From Robiginitomaculum sp. (GTDB lineage Bacteria; Pseudomonadota; Alphaproteobacteria; Caulobacterales; Maricaulaceae): a DNA stretch of 9,187 bases. Position 1 is the first letter of the stretch; each line of letters begins with the position of its first letter. Positions 1-5,815 of this stretch are shown here, in pieces. The stretch spans positions 1-9,187 of the forward strand of contig NVVO01000019.1 of NCBI GenBank assembly GCA_002733385.1. Reading direction: 5' to 3'. The notes under the pieces are model-generated. The model ran no database searches. It had not been told where the DNA came from and worked only from the letters and a program-made list of their open reading frames with translations. The position numbers were made by a program, and so were the translations under genes.

Positions 1-144
1 TTTATTTTTCAATTTCACTTTTTCAAGGGAGGAAATTGCACCTTCTAAATGTACAATATTCAACAAATCGCTTAAAGTTTCACTTTTCAGCTCTTGATTT
101 CCCGTAGTTTGGTGTATCTTAGAAAGATATTTTGTGTAACGCAT
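1..144 (-). CDS. Unrecognised protein, N-terminal 48 residues only (runs off left edge)
   Basis: An open minus-strand frame begins with ATG at 144-142 and stays open for 48 codons to base 1, so only the N-terminus is visible. The reading is lysine-, leucine- and glutamate-rich (MRYTKYLSKIH at the start, then a helix-like stretch around DLLNIVHLEG) and looks soluble, with no signal peptide or membrane segment. The frame is closed by a TAG four codons upstream of the ATG, so this is the first ATG possible. There is no clear Shine-Dalgarno sequence; the bases before the ATG are AT-rich (TATTATTGTATC). The region is far poorer in G/C than the genes to its right and is divergent from them. I do not recognise the family. 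The call rests only on an open frame at the edge and could be chance in AT-rich DNA. Confidence 0.35.
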   Translation of the reverse strand, partial: MRYTKYLSKIHQTTGNQELKSETLSDLLNIVHLEGAISSLEKVKLKNK

Positions 145-284
145 GATACAATAATACTAGAGTACAACGTAAAGCATTTACGATGTGTATTTTAAGCAAC
201 ACGGAGCACTGTTTTTTTAACACGTGTCGTTCATTGTGAGGTTTGTATGAAATTGGCGATTACACTGTTAAAATAACTTACACT
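145..284. other. AT-rich divergent intergenic region
   Basis: This gap separates the left-edge minus-strand frame from the PHP remnant. It contains a perfect inverted repeat (168-182), a T7 run (212-218), an 8-bp palindrome ACACGTGT (220-227) and a nine-codon frame at 247-276 (MKLAITLLK) preceded by GAGG five bases upstream. The last could be a leader peptide, a decayed gene start or chance. No promoter close to consensus is obvious on either strand. Confidence 0.4.
168..182. repeat. Perfect inverted repeat CGTAAA-GCA-TTTACG
   Basis: Six-base arms are exactly complementary around a 3-base spacer. The repeat lies 24 bases upstream of the minus-strand ATG at 144, a position that would suit an operator. 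Arms this short occur by chance in AT-rich DNA, so a regulatory role is only a suggestion. Confidence 0.3.
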
Positions 285-404
285 ATGGCTGAAGAGAGGT
301 ATTCCGAATGGATGAAGGTTGATTTACACATACATTCCGATTGGAGTAGAAAGACCAAAACAAATGACTACAAAGGAATTGGCGGCAGCGGCAGTGGCAG
401 GTGA
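285..404 (+). pseudogene. Truncated PHP-domain hydrolase gene (N-terminal fragment)
   Basis: The plus-strand frame from ATG 285 (or ATG 312, which has GAGAGG twelve bases upstream) reads MKVDLHIHSDWSRKTKTNDY after a short leader. M-K-V-D-L-H-I-H-S is the classic beginning of the PHP (polymerase and histidinol phosphatase) domain, in which the HxH pair (residues 15 and 17 from ATG 285) binds catalytic metal ions. PHP proteins are normally 200 or more residues long. Here the PHP-like reading stops after about 30 codons and turns into a low-complexity Gly/Ser run ending in TGA at 402-404, which is simply the out-of-frame reading of the next gene. The change falls near 366-380, where base composition also rises sharply. 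I infer that the rest of the gene was lost in a deletion or recombination event. The family call rests on one motif and no homology search. Confidence 0.5.
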
Positions 405-990
405 TAAAGCCGCTATGCGCGAGCTTGAACGGCAGGTGGCCAAGAAAGCCAAAGCCGAGAAGAGGAAAATGGAGGCAGCGGCGGGCGGCGGTGATCCACT
501 TGCGGTATTTCAAAAGGCTTTGATGTCGGGGGACGGCAGTAAAGAGCGTCTTGGCGCACTAGCAGACGCAGGCAATCCGAACGCCCTTCTCTGGCGGGCA
601 TTAGAAGGGCGTTATGATGATAACCTGACCCCGGCTGATAAAGAAAAATACGGCGCGGATATGATCCAAGTCGCGGGGAGCGGGGATCAATATAAAAATC
701 ATACTTTAGAGGGCGGTGCCCATCCCCTCTCCGCCGAGGCGACTTTTCAAATCTCCGAAGATAAATTAAGCGCCAAATGGCTTTTTGAGGCAGACACAGA
801 GGGCGCGATTAAATATCTCAAACAAGCCGCAGAAGGCGGGCATTCAAAGGCTATGCTCAAGCTTAGCTCGCGCTATGAATACGGCCTCAGCATGGACAAA
901 GACCCCGACAAAGCCAGAATGTGGCTTGAGAAAGCCGCAAGCGCTGGCAACCACGATGCCAAACGTGCACTTAAGAACTTGGAGAAGTAA
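364..990 (+). CDS. Cytoplasmic Sel1-repeat protein of unknown function
   Basis: A 208-residue protein if started at ATG 364. The C-terminal third carries Sel1-like/TPR helical hairpins: a half repeat near residues 145-159 (AIKYLKQAAEGG) followed by a full repeat near 160-196, with the typical K-A-x-x-W-x-x-x-A-A-x-x-G ending. The N-terminal half is Ala/Lys/Glu-rich and partly repeat-like. Sel1 repeats are protein-interaction scaffolds. There is no signal peptide, so a cytoplasmic location is likely, unlike the downstream products. The frame stays open back to a TTG at 319, but bases 319-363 encode the PHP-like remnant in another frame, so I prefer ATG 364. That ATG has no convincing ribosome binding site, and the original N-terminus may have been lost at the junction. 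The stop is 2 bases from the next ATG, and GGAG inside its last codons serves the next gene. Confidence 0.75.
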   Translation: MTTKELAAAAVAGDKAAMRELERQVAKKAKAEKRKMEAAAGGGDPLAVFQKALMSGDGSKERLGALADAGNPNALLWRALEGRYDDNLTPADKEKYGADMIQVAGSGDQYKNHTLEGGAHPLSAEATFQISEDKLSAKWLFEADTEGAIKYLKQAAEGGHSKAMLKLSSRYEYGLSMDKDPDKARMWLEKAASAGNHDAKRALKNLEK

Positions 991-992
991 CC

Positions 993-1721
993 ATGAAAAA
1001 ACTTACTATAGGTCTTACAGTATTAAGCGCTTTAATCGCTGCGCCGAGCCAGGCCCAAACCCCTGGCCAATCGCAATTGCGAGCCATGGTCAAAAATCAT
1101 ACAACTTGGCATACGACCATCTTAATTGACTATAAATGCCACCAGATATCAAAGCCTGCTTTTGAAATTCTTTCTACAAATAAAAAGAATCTAGAAAAAT
1201 TGATCATTAACATTGACCCTAGTCTTGAAAAGAAAATGTTTGAGTTAAGGCCTTCAATGAATGCCTTTGTAGATGAACATACATGTGCGGAATTGACGTC
1301 GGAGCCCTTTTTCAAGGAGAATAAAGAACAAGCGGAATTAGTCGCACGTTCTATTTTACTGGCTTGGGAAGGGCTCTATAAAAACATAACAATAGGCAAT
1401 AAGGAAGACTTTAAGCTTGGGTTTCAACTTTTGCGTATTCACACATATGATTATAGTGATTTTTGGTGCGATGGAGTTGAACCAGAAGAAATTGGCCAAG
1501 TTATAAAATTCCACAAATCAAGACTGGATTCCATAAAGGCACGGCCCGGTGCACCGCAAATTATGCAACAGGTGAAGGGCTTGGAAACTCAGATCGTATA
1601 CCGCTGCCTAAAATACGGCGAAATGCAAAATATAGACGAACTCTCTTTTAAGATTTACGGCGTTTACAAGAGAGAATGGGAGGCGAATAAAGACAAACAA
1701 GCAAAAGGCGCTAAGAAATGA
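993..1721 (+). CDS. Secreted protein with four cysteines, function unknown
   Basis: A 242-residue protein with a clear Sec signal peptide: MKK, a hydrophobic core to about residue 16, and a likely signal peptidase I site after SQA (residues 19-21). The mature part is soluble, mixed in composition and Lys-rich at its C-terminus. It has four cysteines at about residues 49, 98, 159 and 205, enough for two disulfide bonds in the periplasm. I recognise no domain. ATG 993 follows the previous stop by 2 bases, with GGAG eight bases upstream inside the previous gene, and its TGA overlaps the next ATG (ATGA), so it sits in an operon. Its 5' half is much more AT-rich than both neighbours (16 G/C in bases 1141-1200), hinting at a different origin or relaxed codon choice. 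Confidence 0.8.
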   Translation: MKKLTIGLTVLSALIAAPSQAQTPGQSQLRAMVKNHTTWHTTILIDYKCHQISKPAFEILSTNKKNLEKLIINIDPSLEKKMFELRPSMNAFVDEHTCAELTSEPFFKENKEQAELVARSILLAWEGLYKNITIGNKEDFKLGFQLLRIHTYDYSDFWCDGVEPEEIGQVIKFHKSRLDSIKARPGAPQIMQQVKGLETQIVYRCLKYGEMQNIDELSFKIYGVYKREWEANKDKQAKGAKK

Positions 1722-2662
1722 AAACCATAACCAACTTATTGCTCGCAAGCGCCCTCGCCACCTCATGCTTTAGCGCGGCTCTCGCCGGGCCATATGAAGA
1801 CGGGATAGCCGCATTCAATAATTTGCAAGACGGCAAGGCCTTTCAAATTCTTAAACCGGTGGCAGATAGCGGCCACGCCAAAGCGCAAAACATGGTCGGG
1901 TTTATGTATGTCATGGGCATGGGTGTTGATGGTTCACAAGAACTTGCAACACAATATTACCGCAAGGCTGCCGAGCAAGGCTATATGGAAGCGCAAGCTA
2001 ATCTAGCACGGCAGTACCGCCTTGGAAGAGGTGTGCCTAAATCGAACGCGACGGCGGCCTATTGGTACAAAAAATCCGCTGACCAAGGCAATGCAGAATC
2101 AGCTAAACTTCTCAAGGAAATAAATGACGAAATTCACGCAGCACAGAAACCGCTTGGGTTTAGTATTTATGATCGTATTCCCGCGCCGGCTACGCCAAGC
2201 GTTCTCGCCAAGCCAGCAACACCGTCCAAGCCAAGCCCTCCTAAGAATCCATTCATGTTAACGTGGAAACCAAATCAGGGATTCCCCGTATTCGCGAACA
2301 CCGATTTAAGCGACATTGGCGACGCAGCGGCAAGCTGTTTCGTCGTGACAATTAACATCCTTGAAGCCGAGGTTGAAAAAGCAAAATCCAGCGCAGAATA
2401 TCGGCGCACAAAATTCGCGCCCCAATTACTCAACATTAAACTGGATTCTTATGAGCGCTATTACATGAAACCTGTACATAATGGCGGGCTATCAAAACAA
2501 GATGCAGAAAATGCATTTCTGCGCCATCATGACAGTGCCATAATCGCAAAGGCCCTCAAATTTACCAGAGGCCCAACTGAGGAGTTTTGCAGAGATAATT
2601 TCAATAGTTTCCTAGTCGACAGCGTCACAGCCATTGCACTGTCTAAAACCAATAAACACTAA
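1718..2662 (+). CDS. Secreted Sel1-repeat protein with Pro-rich linker
   Basis: A 314-residue protein. Residues 1-23 form a signal peptide ending ALA before GPYEDG, so export to the periplasm is likely. An ATSC at residues 14-17 is a poor lipobox, making lipoprotein processing a weak alternative. Residues ~37-53 look like a partial helical repeat. Two good Sel1 repeats follow at ~54-89 and ~90-125, with the family signatures G-x-x-Y-x-x-G-x-G-V and Y-Y/W-Y-x-K-A/S-A-x-Q-G. A Pro/Ala/Lys linker (about 154-187) then leads to an unrecognised C-terminal domain (about 190-314) with two cysteines (207 and 291). Sel1 proteins in the periplasm usually act as adaptors; the specific partner is not evident. 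The ATG overlaps the previous stop by four bases, so translation is probably coupled. The 60 bases after its stop hold no terminator. Confidence 0.85.
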   Translation: MKTITNLLLASALATSCFSAALAGPYEDGIAAFNNLQDGKAFQILKPVADSGHAKAQNMVGFMYVMGMGVDGSQELATQYYRKAAEQGYMEAQANLARQYRLGRGVPKSNATAAYWYKKSADQGNAESAKLLKEINDEIHAAQKPLGFSIYDRIPAPATPSVLAKPATPSKPSPPKNPFMLTWKPNQGFPVFANTDLSDIGDAAASCFVVTINILEAEVEKAKSSAEYRRTKFAPQLLNIKLDSYERYYMKPVHNGGLSKQDAENAFLRHHDSAIIAKALKFTRGPTEEFCRDNFNSFLVDSVTAIALSKTNKH

Positions 2663-2722
2663 ATCCGTTCAAGAGAATACACGAGAACCATCACAAGCAC
2701 ACATGATGACTTAAGGAAAAAC

Positions 2723-2887
2723 ATGAAACCAAAAACCAGACGCATCATCTTTGGCCTCATCGCCGCCGTTGTCGCGCTCTATGTGCTTGTCTATTTTTTA
2801 GACAAGCAAGCGTTTAATGCCATCACCCCGTTTATAGACACCGACCCGGCAGACTGTTGCAAACAATATCCTCAAGAACAAAACTAG
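2723..2887 (+). CDS. 54-residue single-pass membrane protein
   Basis: This small frame has a good start: AAGGA six bases before ATG 2723. The product begins with a basic stretch (MKPKTRR), continues as one hydrophobic helix at about residues 8-26, and ends in an acidic, polar tail containing adjacent cysteines (residues 45-46). The positive-inside rule puts the N-terminus in the cytoplasm and the tail with its Cys-Cys pair in the periplasm. G/C content and codon use resemble the preceding gene. It lies 60 bases after the secreted Sel1 gene on the same strand and probably belongs to the same transcript. I recognise no family. Function is unknown; a small membrane-bound accessory of the neighbouring secreted proteins is possible. 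Confidence 0.65.
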   Translation: MKPKTRRIIFGLIAAVVALYVLVYFLDKQAFNAITPFIDTDPADCCKQYPQEQN

Positions 2888-2911
2888 AGAACAATCAAAG
2901 TAAAGTTACAG

Positions 2912-2995
2912 ATGAAACGCCGCAAAATATTGTCGACACTTTTGGCCCTGGCGTTCATCGTCCTGAGCTGGTTTGTTTATATGTTTTGGCTTTGA
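2912..2995 (+). CDS. 27-residue hydrophobic membrane peptide
   Basis: A tiny frame from ATG 2912 to TGA 2993-2995. It encodes MKRRK followed by one hydrophobic segment running to the C-terminus, rich in Leu, Val, Phe and Trp. This is the layout of a single-pass, N-in membrane miniprotein; the short hydrophobic part with basic start could instead be a decayed signal peptide. The ribosome binding site is weak (no clear GGAG before the ATG). It lies 24 bases after the 54-residue gene and 19 bases before the next, all on one strand. The strong basic-then-hydrophobic layout makes chance less likely, but only expression data could prove it is made. Confidence 0.45.
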   Translation: MKRRKILSTLLALAFIVLSWFVYMFWL

Positions 2996-3014
2996 CGGGA
3001 AATAGGAGAAATAA

Positions 3015-3479
3015 ATGAAAATACTATTGGCCATCAGCCTCGCTATCAGCACGGTTTCACTTGGCGAGTTAGCTGCCGCGCAATCTTATAACAAAACCTT
3101 TGCCGAAAGTGAAAGACGGCTCGCCGCGCTATGCATCACAGTCTATCAGAATACCCCTAAAGACGGGGACGCAGTCGTGTCCACTTGCTTGGCATCACTA
3201 AAGGAAATGCAGGCCTTAAAGAACCGCACTTATGGCCTGACGGATACGGATACGAGGTTGTTTTACCTGTATTCAGCTATGGCCACCGCTGGCTTAACAA
3301 TGGGTGAGTTGCAGAAAAATGGCGGGCGTGTCTCAACCGCTGCCTGCACCCATGGCCGTGAGGCGATTGCTTTGGGTGAAAAAGTTGGTTTCCAAAAAGG
3401 TTCGGACTATGAAGCGCGAGTACAGCTAACAATTGAGGGTTTTAAAAAACATCTGATGCCCAATTGTGTTGGTCGATGA
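3015..3479 (+). CDS. Small secreted protein with four cysteines, function unknown
   Basis: A 154-residue protein with GGAG six bases before ATG 3015. Residues 1-22 form a signal peptide ending LAAA before QSYN, so the mature product should be periplasmic, about 130 residues long. It looks largely helical and has four cysteines at about residues 40, 58, 111 and 151, which suggests two disulfides, as in the secreted protein at 993-1721, although I see no clear sequence similarity between the two. No known domain is recognised; the helical pattern with alternating Ala/Leu is compatible with a divergent TPR/Sel1-type fold but has no diagnostic motif. It is the last gene of the plus-strand cluster. 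Its stop is only 14 bases from the stop of the convergent kinase gene, with no terminator hairpin between. Confidence 0.8.
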   Translation: MKILLAISLAISTVSLGELAAAQSYNKTFAESERRLAALCITVYQNTPKDGDAVVSTCLASLKEMQALKNRTYGLTDTDTRLFYLYSAMATAGLTMGELQKNGGRVSTAACTHGREAIALGEKVGFQKGSDYEARVQLTIEGFKKHLMPNCVGR

Positions 3480-3493
3480 CAAAATATAGCGGT

Positions 3494-5545
3494 TTAATTG
3501 ATCGCATAGGCAGGCGGTAAATTTGTTTCCGTCAGATTTGGTTTCGCAAGGGCCGTATCGATCCGCTCCAATAATATTACGCGCGAGACCGGCTTGGCGA
3601 CTACCTCGTCAAAGCCTGCGCCCTGGCGCGAGACGCGCTTGTGATATTTTTCATCTGCGGTGACGGCGATAATGGGAATGCCTTTATAGGGCGTGTTCGA
3701 TGCGCGGATGGCTTTGGTTGCATCAACCCCGTTTAGGATTGGCATATGTACATCCATGAGAATAATATCGATATTTTTTGTGTCGAGAACATTGATGGCT
3801 TCTTGGCCATTTTCCGCAAATGTTAAATTTGGAAAAATATCGCTGAGCAAATGCTCGAGTATCACCCGGTTGGTGTGTATATCGTCCACGATCAATATAT
3901 TTTCTCTGCGGCCCCTTGCCGGTATAATGGTGGGTCGCCTCGCTATTTGCCTAGATGATTGATCGGGTGAAGCAAGTTTAACATTGCTGTTATTGTTGTT
4001 TGGCTCCGCTATTAGCCGGACCGGTTTTGTCGCGCACTGCAAAGGCAAGCTAATCCCGATAGATGTGCCTATGTCTTTCTTGCTTTTGATGACAATATGT
4101 CCGCCCATGGTCTCTATGATTTTTTGGGTAATGCACATTCCCAGACCCGTACCGCCAAATGTTTTCTCAATATTATCGTTGGCTTGGGCAAATGGTTTGA
4201 AAATTTTGTCTTGTTGCTTGTCCGTCATACCGATGCCGCTATCCTTGACGATAAACAGCAATTGGGTTTTCCCGGCTTTGTTGATATATTTCTGCATGCT
4301 TATTTCAATATGGCCGCCCTTGGTAAATTTCACGGCATTGGACAGCAAATTGTTTAGGCACTGCTTAATTCTAAATTCGTCAATGCTGACAAATTGTGGG
4401 AGGTCTGGTGAAAATTTATGGGAAATAGTGGTGCCGTTCTCAGATGCTTTATCGCCCCACAGCAGACAGATAGATTTCAGTAAGGCTTCAGGAGACACCG
4501 GCCCGGCCTTTATGGTCACCCCGTCGGCCATGAGCTTGCAATGATCCAGGGTTTCCGTCAGCGTATACATCAGCAGATCAGAAGATTCTTTGATAATTCT
4601 TATCTTTTCCATGGTTTTTTCATCGTGGTTTTCGCGCAGCAATACATCCGCCATACCAACAATCCCCCCAATGGGTGTGCGCAGTTCATGGCTCATATTT
4701 GCGATTTGGTTGGCTCTAAATTGCGCGCTTTTATCAGCTTCGGATTTTTGCTTTCGCAAACTTGCTTTGATGTTTTCTTGTTCGCTGACATCCTGGACGA
4801 TGCCCAGTGCATATAAAGGATTTCCAGCTTTGTTGTATTTGACATCAATATGTATTTTTAACACCGCACATTCATTTTTACGTAACCCTATTATTTCTTT
4901 TAGCTCTATATTCTGGCTACGCAGGGCCAAGGCTTGGCGGATAATCTGTTTGGTTTTTCTCAAAGCATGCCCGGACATAAGCGCGTATAGCCCTTCTTTT
5001 TGGACAATGTTTTTCTGCTCCTGAGAAAACCAGTCCAAAAGGTTATCACAAAAGCAATATTCTTTTTTAGCAAAGTCATATTTGTAAAACCCGGTTTTGT
5101 TGATTTGCATGGCCCGGTGAAAACTCGGCATCATCTGGTTGTCTGCTTCGTTACGTTCATAACGGTAATAAGTAAGTCCGCCTCCGAGAGAGATTGCGTT
5201 TATTGTATATGCGGTCTTTGAAAAGGTTTTGGATTGGGCGGCAGGTTTTTGGCTATTATCTATGTTCAATAAATGTACGGACGGGTTTTCGTCAGGCGTC
5301 GAGCTTGGGTGCAATTGTAATATAGTCGCCATGCATTGGGGTTCCACCACACCAAGAACTTTGGACGTTTGTAAAATATCCTGCAAGCTGTCATTTTTCT
5401 TAAGCGGGTAATCCGGCATGCCAAGACTATCCAAAAAAGCATTGCTGGCGAAAATCAAGCGGGCTTCTGCGTCCAGCACATAAGCTATGTCACCTATTTT
5501 ATTTATGAAATCAACGGCGGGGAATGTGTCGGGTTTGTTATGCAT
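3494..5545 (-). CDS. Soluble hybrid sensor histidine kinase with receiver domain
   Basis: A 683-residue kinase starting at ATG 5545, with TGGA six bases upstream as a weak ribosome binding site. There is no signal peptide or membrane segment, so it senses in the cytoplasm. In order: a PAS-like region (~12-130, beginning GDIAYVLDAEARLIFASNAF), a second PAS-like region (~145-255, ending GIVQDVSE), a short coiled linker, HisKA (~276-341) with phosphoacceptor H286 in NMSHELRTP, an HATPase domain (~386-503) with N box N399-N403, G1 DSGIGM (435-440), F box (448-452) and G2 GGTGLGM (464-470), and a receiver domain (~549-665) with D554/D555, phosphoacceptor D598, T629 and K651. All catalytic residues are present. 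The receiver would take the phosphate from H286 and pass it to an unseen Hpt protein or reverse the flow. It lies downstream of the flagellar export operon, a slot where I recall cckA in Caulobacter, but its H-box is not of the CckA type. Signal and target are unknown. Confidence 0.93.
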   Translation of the reverse strand: MHNKPDTFPAVDFINKIGDIAYVLDAEARLIFASNAFLDSLGMPDYPLKKNDSLQDILQTSKVLGVVEPQCMATILQLHPSSTPDENPSVHLLNIDNSQKPAAQSKTFSKTAYTINAISLGGGLTYYRYERNEADNQMMPSFHRAMQINKTGFYKYDFAKKEYCFCDNLLDWFSQEQKNIVQKEGLYALMSGHALRKTKQIIRQALALRSQNIELKEIIGLRKNECAVLKIHIDVKYNKAGNPLYALGIVQDVSEQENIKASLRKQKSEADKSAQFRANQIANMSHELRTPIGGIVGMADVLLRENHDEKTMEKIRIIKESSDLLMYTLTETLDHCKLMADGVTIKAGPVSPEALLKSICLLWGDKASENGTTISHKFSPDLPQFVSIDEFRIKQCLNNLLSNAVKFTKGGHIEISMQKYINKAGKTQLLFIVKDSGIGMTDKQQDKIFKPFAQANDNIEKTFGGTGLGMCITQKIIETMGGHIVIKSKKDIGTSIGISLPLQCATKPVRLIAEPNNNNSNVKLASPDQSSRQIARRPTIIPARGRRENILIVDDIHTNRVILEHLLSDIFPNLTFAENGQEAINVLDTKNIDIILMDVHMPILNGVDATKAIRASNTPYKGIPIIAVTADEKYHKRVSRQGAGFDEVVAKPVSRVILLERIDTALAKPNLTETNLPPAYAIN

Positions 5546-5633
5546 AAGGAATCCAGTTGTTTCCCGTTATTTACACCTCAGGGTTGATTTTTAGTTAATG
5601 CTACCGACTTTAATCGCCTTTTGGTTGTGCTTG

Positions 5634-5649
5634 TTTACCAAACATTAAC
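5634..5649. promoter_or_regulatory. CtrA-like binding site, TTTA-N7-TTAAC
   Basis: The sequence matches the full CtrA consensus TTAA-N7-TTAAC at all but one position (TTTA instead of TTAA). CtrA is the alphaproteobacterial response regulator that controls flagellar and cell-cycle genes, which suits the setting. The site lies about 90 bases upstream of the kinase ATG (minus strand) and just before the candidate plus-strand RNA, so it could control either. Including the flanking G, it also forms an imperfect dyad (GTTTA-N7-TTAAC). One mismatch in an AT-rich gap can arise by chance. Confidence 0.3.
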
Positions 5650-5675
5650 TTTTGCACCCACATATACACCTATAG

Positions 5676-5815
5676 GTTGCGGAAGATTCCTAGTCATTAT
5701 CTCCCGATAATTTATACAGTGCGGTGAAAACCTTTCCAGGGACCAGTCGCTGCACGCAAACTTAAGAGCCTGTAGTTTCCTATACCCATAGATCCTTCTA
5801 CAGGCTCTTTTTATT
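5676..5815 (+). ncRNA. Candidate plus-strand structured small RNA
   Basis: No open frame of useful size exists here, yet the plus strand folds well. There is a hairpin at 5696-5711 (ATTATC, loop TCCC, GATAAT). A longer hairpin follows, with 5719-5727 pairing to 5747-5755 over nine consecutive pairs, including two G-U wobbles, and a small inner CCT/AGG stem. Last comes a 12-bp terminator stem ending in a T-run. A weaker stem may close the whole (about 5674-5680 with 5756-5762, one mismatch). On the minus strand the two wobbles become A-C mismatches and the T-run is lost, so the signal favours plus-strand transcription. A TATAGG at 5671-5676 could be part of a promoter, but no well-spaced -35 box is seen. 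It does not match 6S, SRP RNA or tmRNA as far as I can judge by eye. Confidence 0.35.
5764..5815 (+). terminator. Intrinsic terminator, T-run on plus strand
   Basis: AAGAGCCTGTAG (5764-5775) and CTACAGGCTCTT (5798-5809) are perfectly complementary, giving a 12-bp stem around a 22-base loop that holds a small CTAT/ATAG stem of its own. The plus strand continues as a T-run (TTTTT ending at 5812, then ATT), the form expected of an intrinsic terminator for rightward transcription. On the minus strand the stem lies directly after the stop of the 134-residue gene, so it probably also ends the flagellar operon, but there it is followed only by TTAAGTTTG, a poor tract. Confidence 0.7.

Noticed and set aside
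319..363. TTG start giving a 223-residue Sel1 protein
   Set aside because: These codons overlap the PHP-like reading in another frame and have different composition; ATG 364 is the more likely start.
785..1129. 114-residue plus-strand frame across two Sel1-operon genes
   Set aside because: Both genes in the other frame have better evidence (repeats, signal peptide, ribosome binding site).
1757..1768. Lipobox in the secreted Sel1 protein (ATSC)
   Set aside because: The -3 residue is Ala and the -1 is Ser, a poor match, while a good signal peptidase I site (ALA) follows.
3984..4544. 186-residue hydrophobic plus-strand frame inside the kinase gene
   Set aside because: It is antisense to well-conserved HATPase motifs; the hydrophobicity is a by-product of the opposite strand.
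5705..5720. GTATAAAT on the minus strand as a -10 box for the kinase
   Set aside because: No acceptable -35 hexamer lies at the right distance, so I do not call a promoter.
5719..5763. tRNA or 13-codon leader peptide in the intergenic gap
   Set aside because: No cloverleaf, T-loop GTTCGA or CCA-type end is seen, and the short GTG frame lacks a ribosome binding site.
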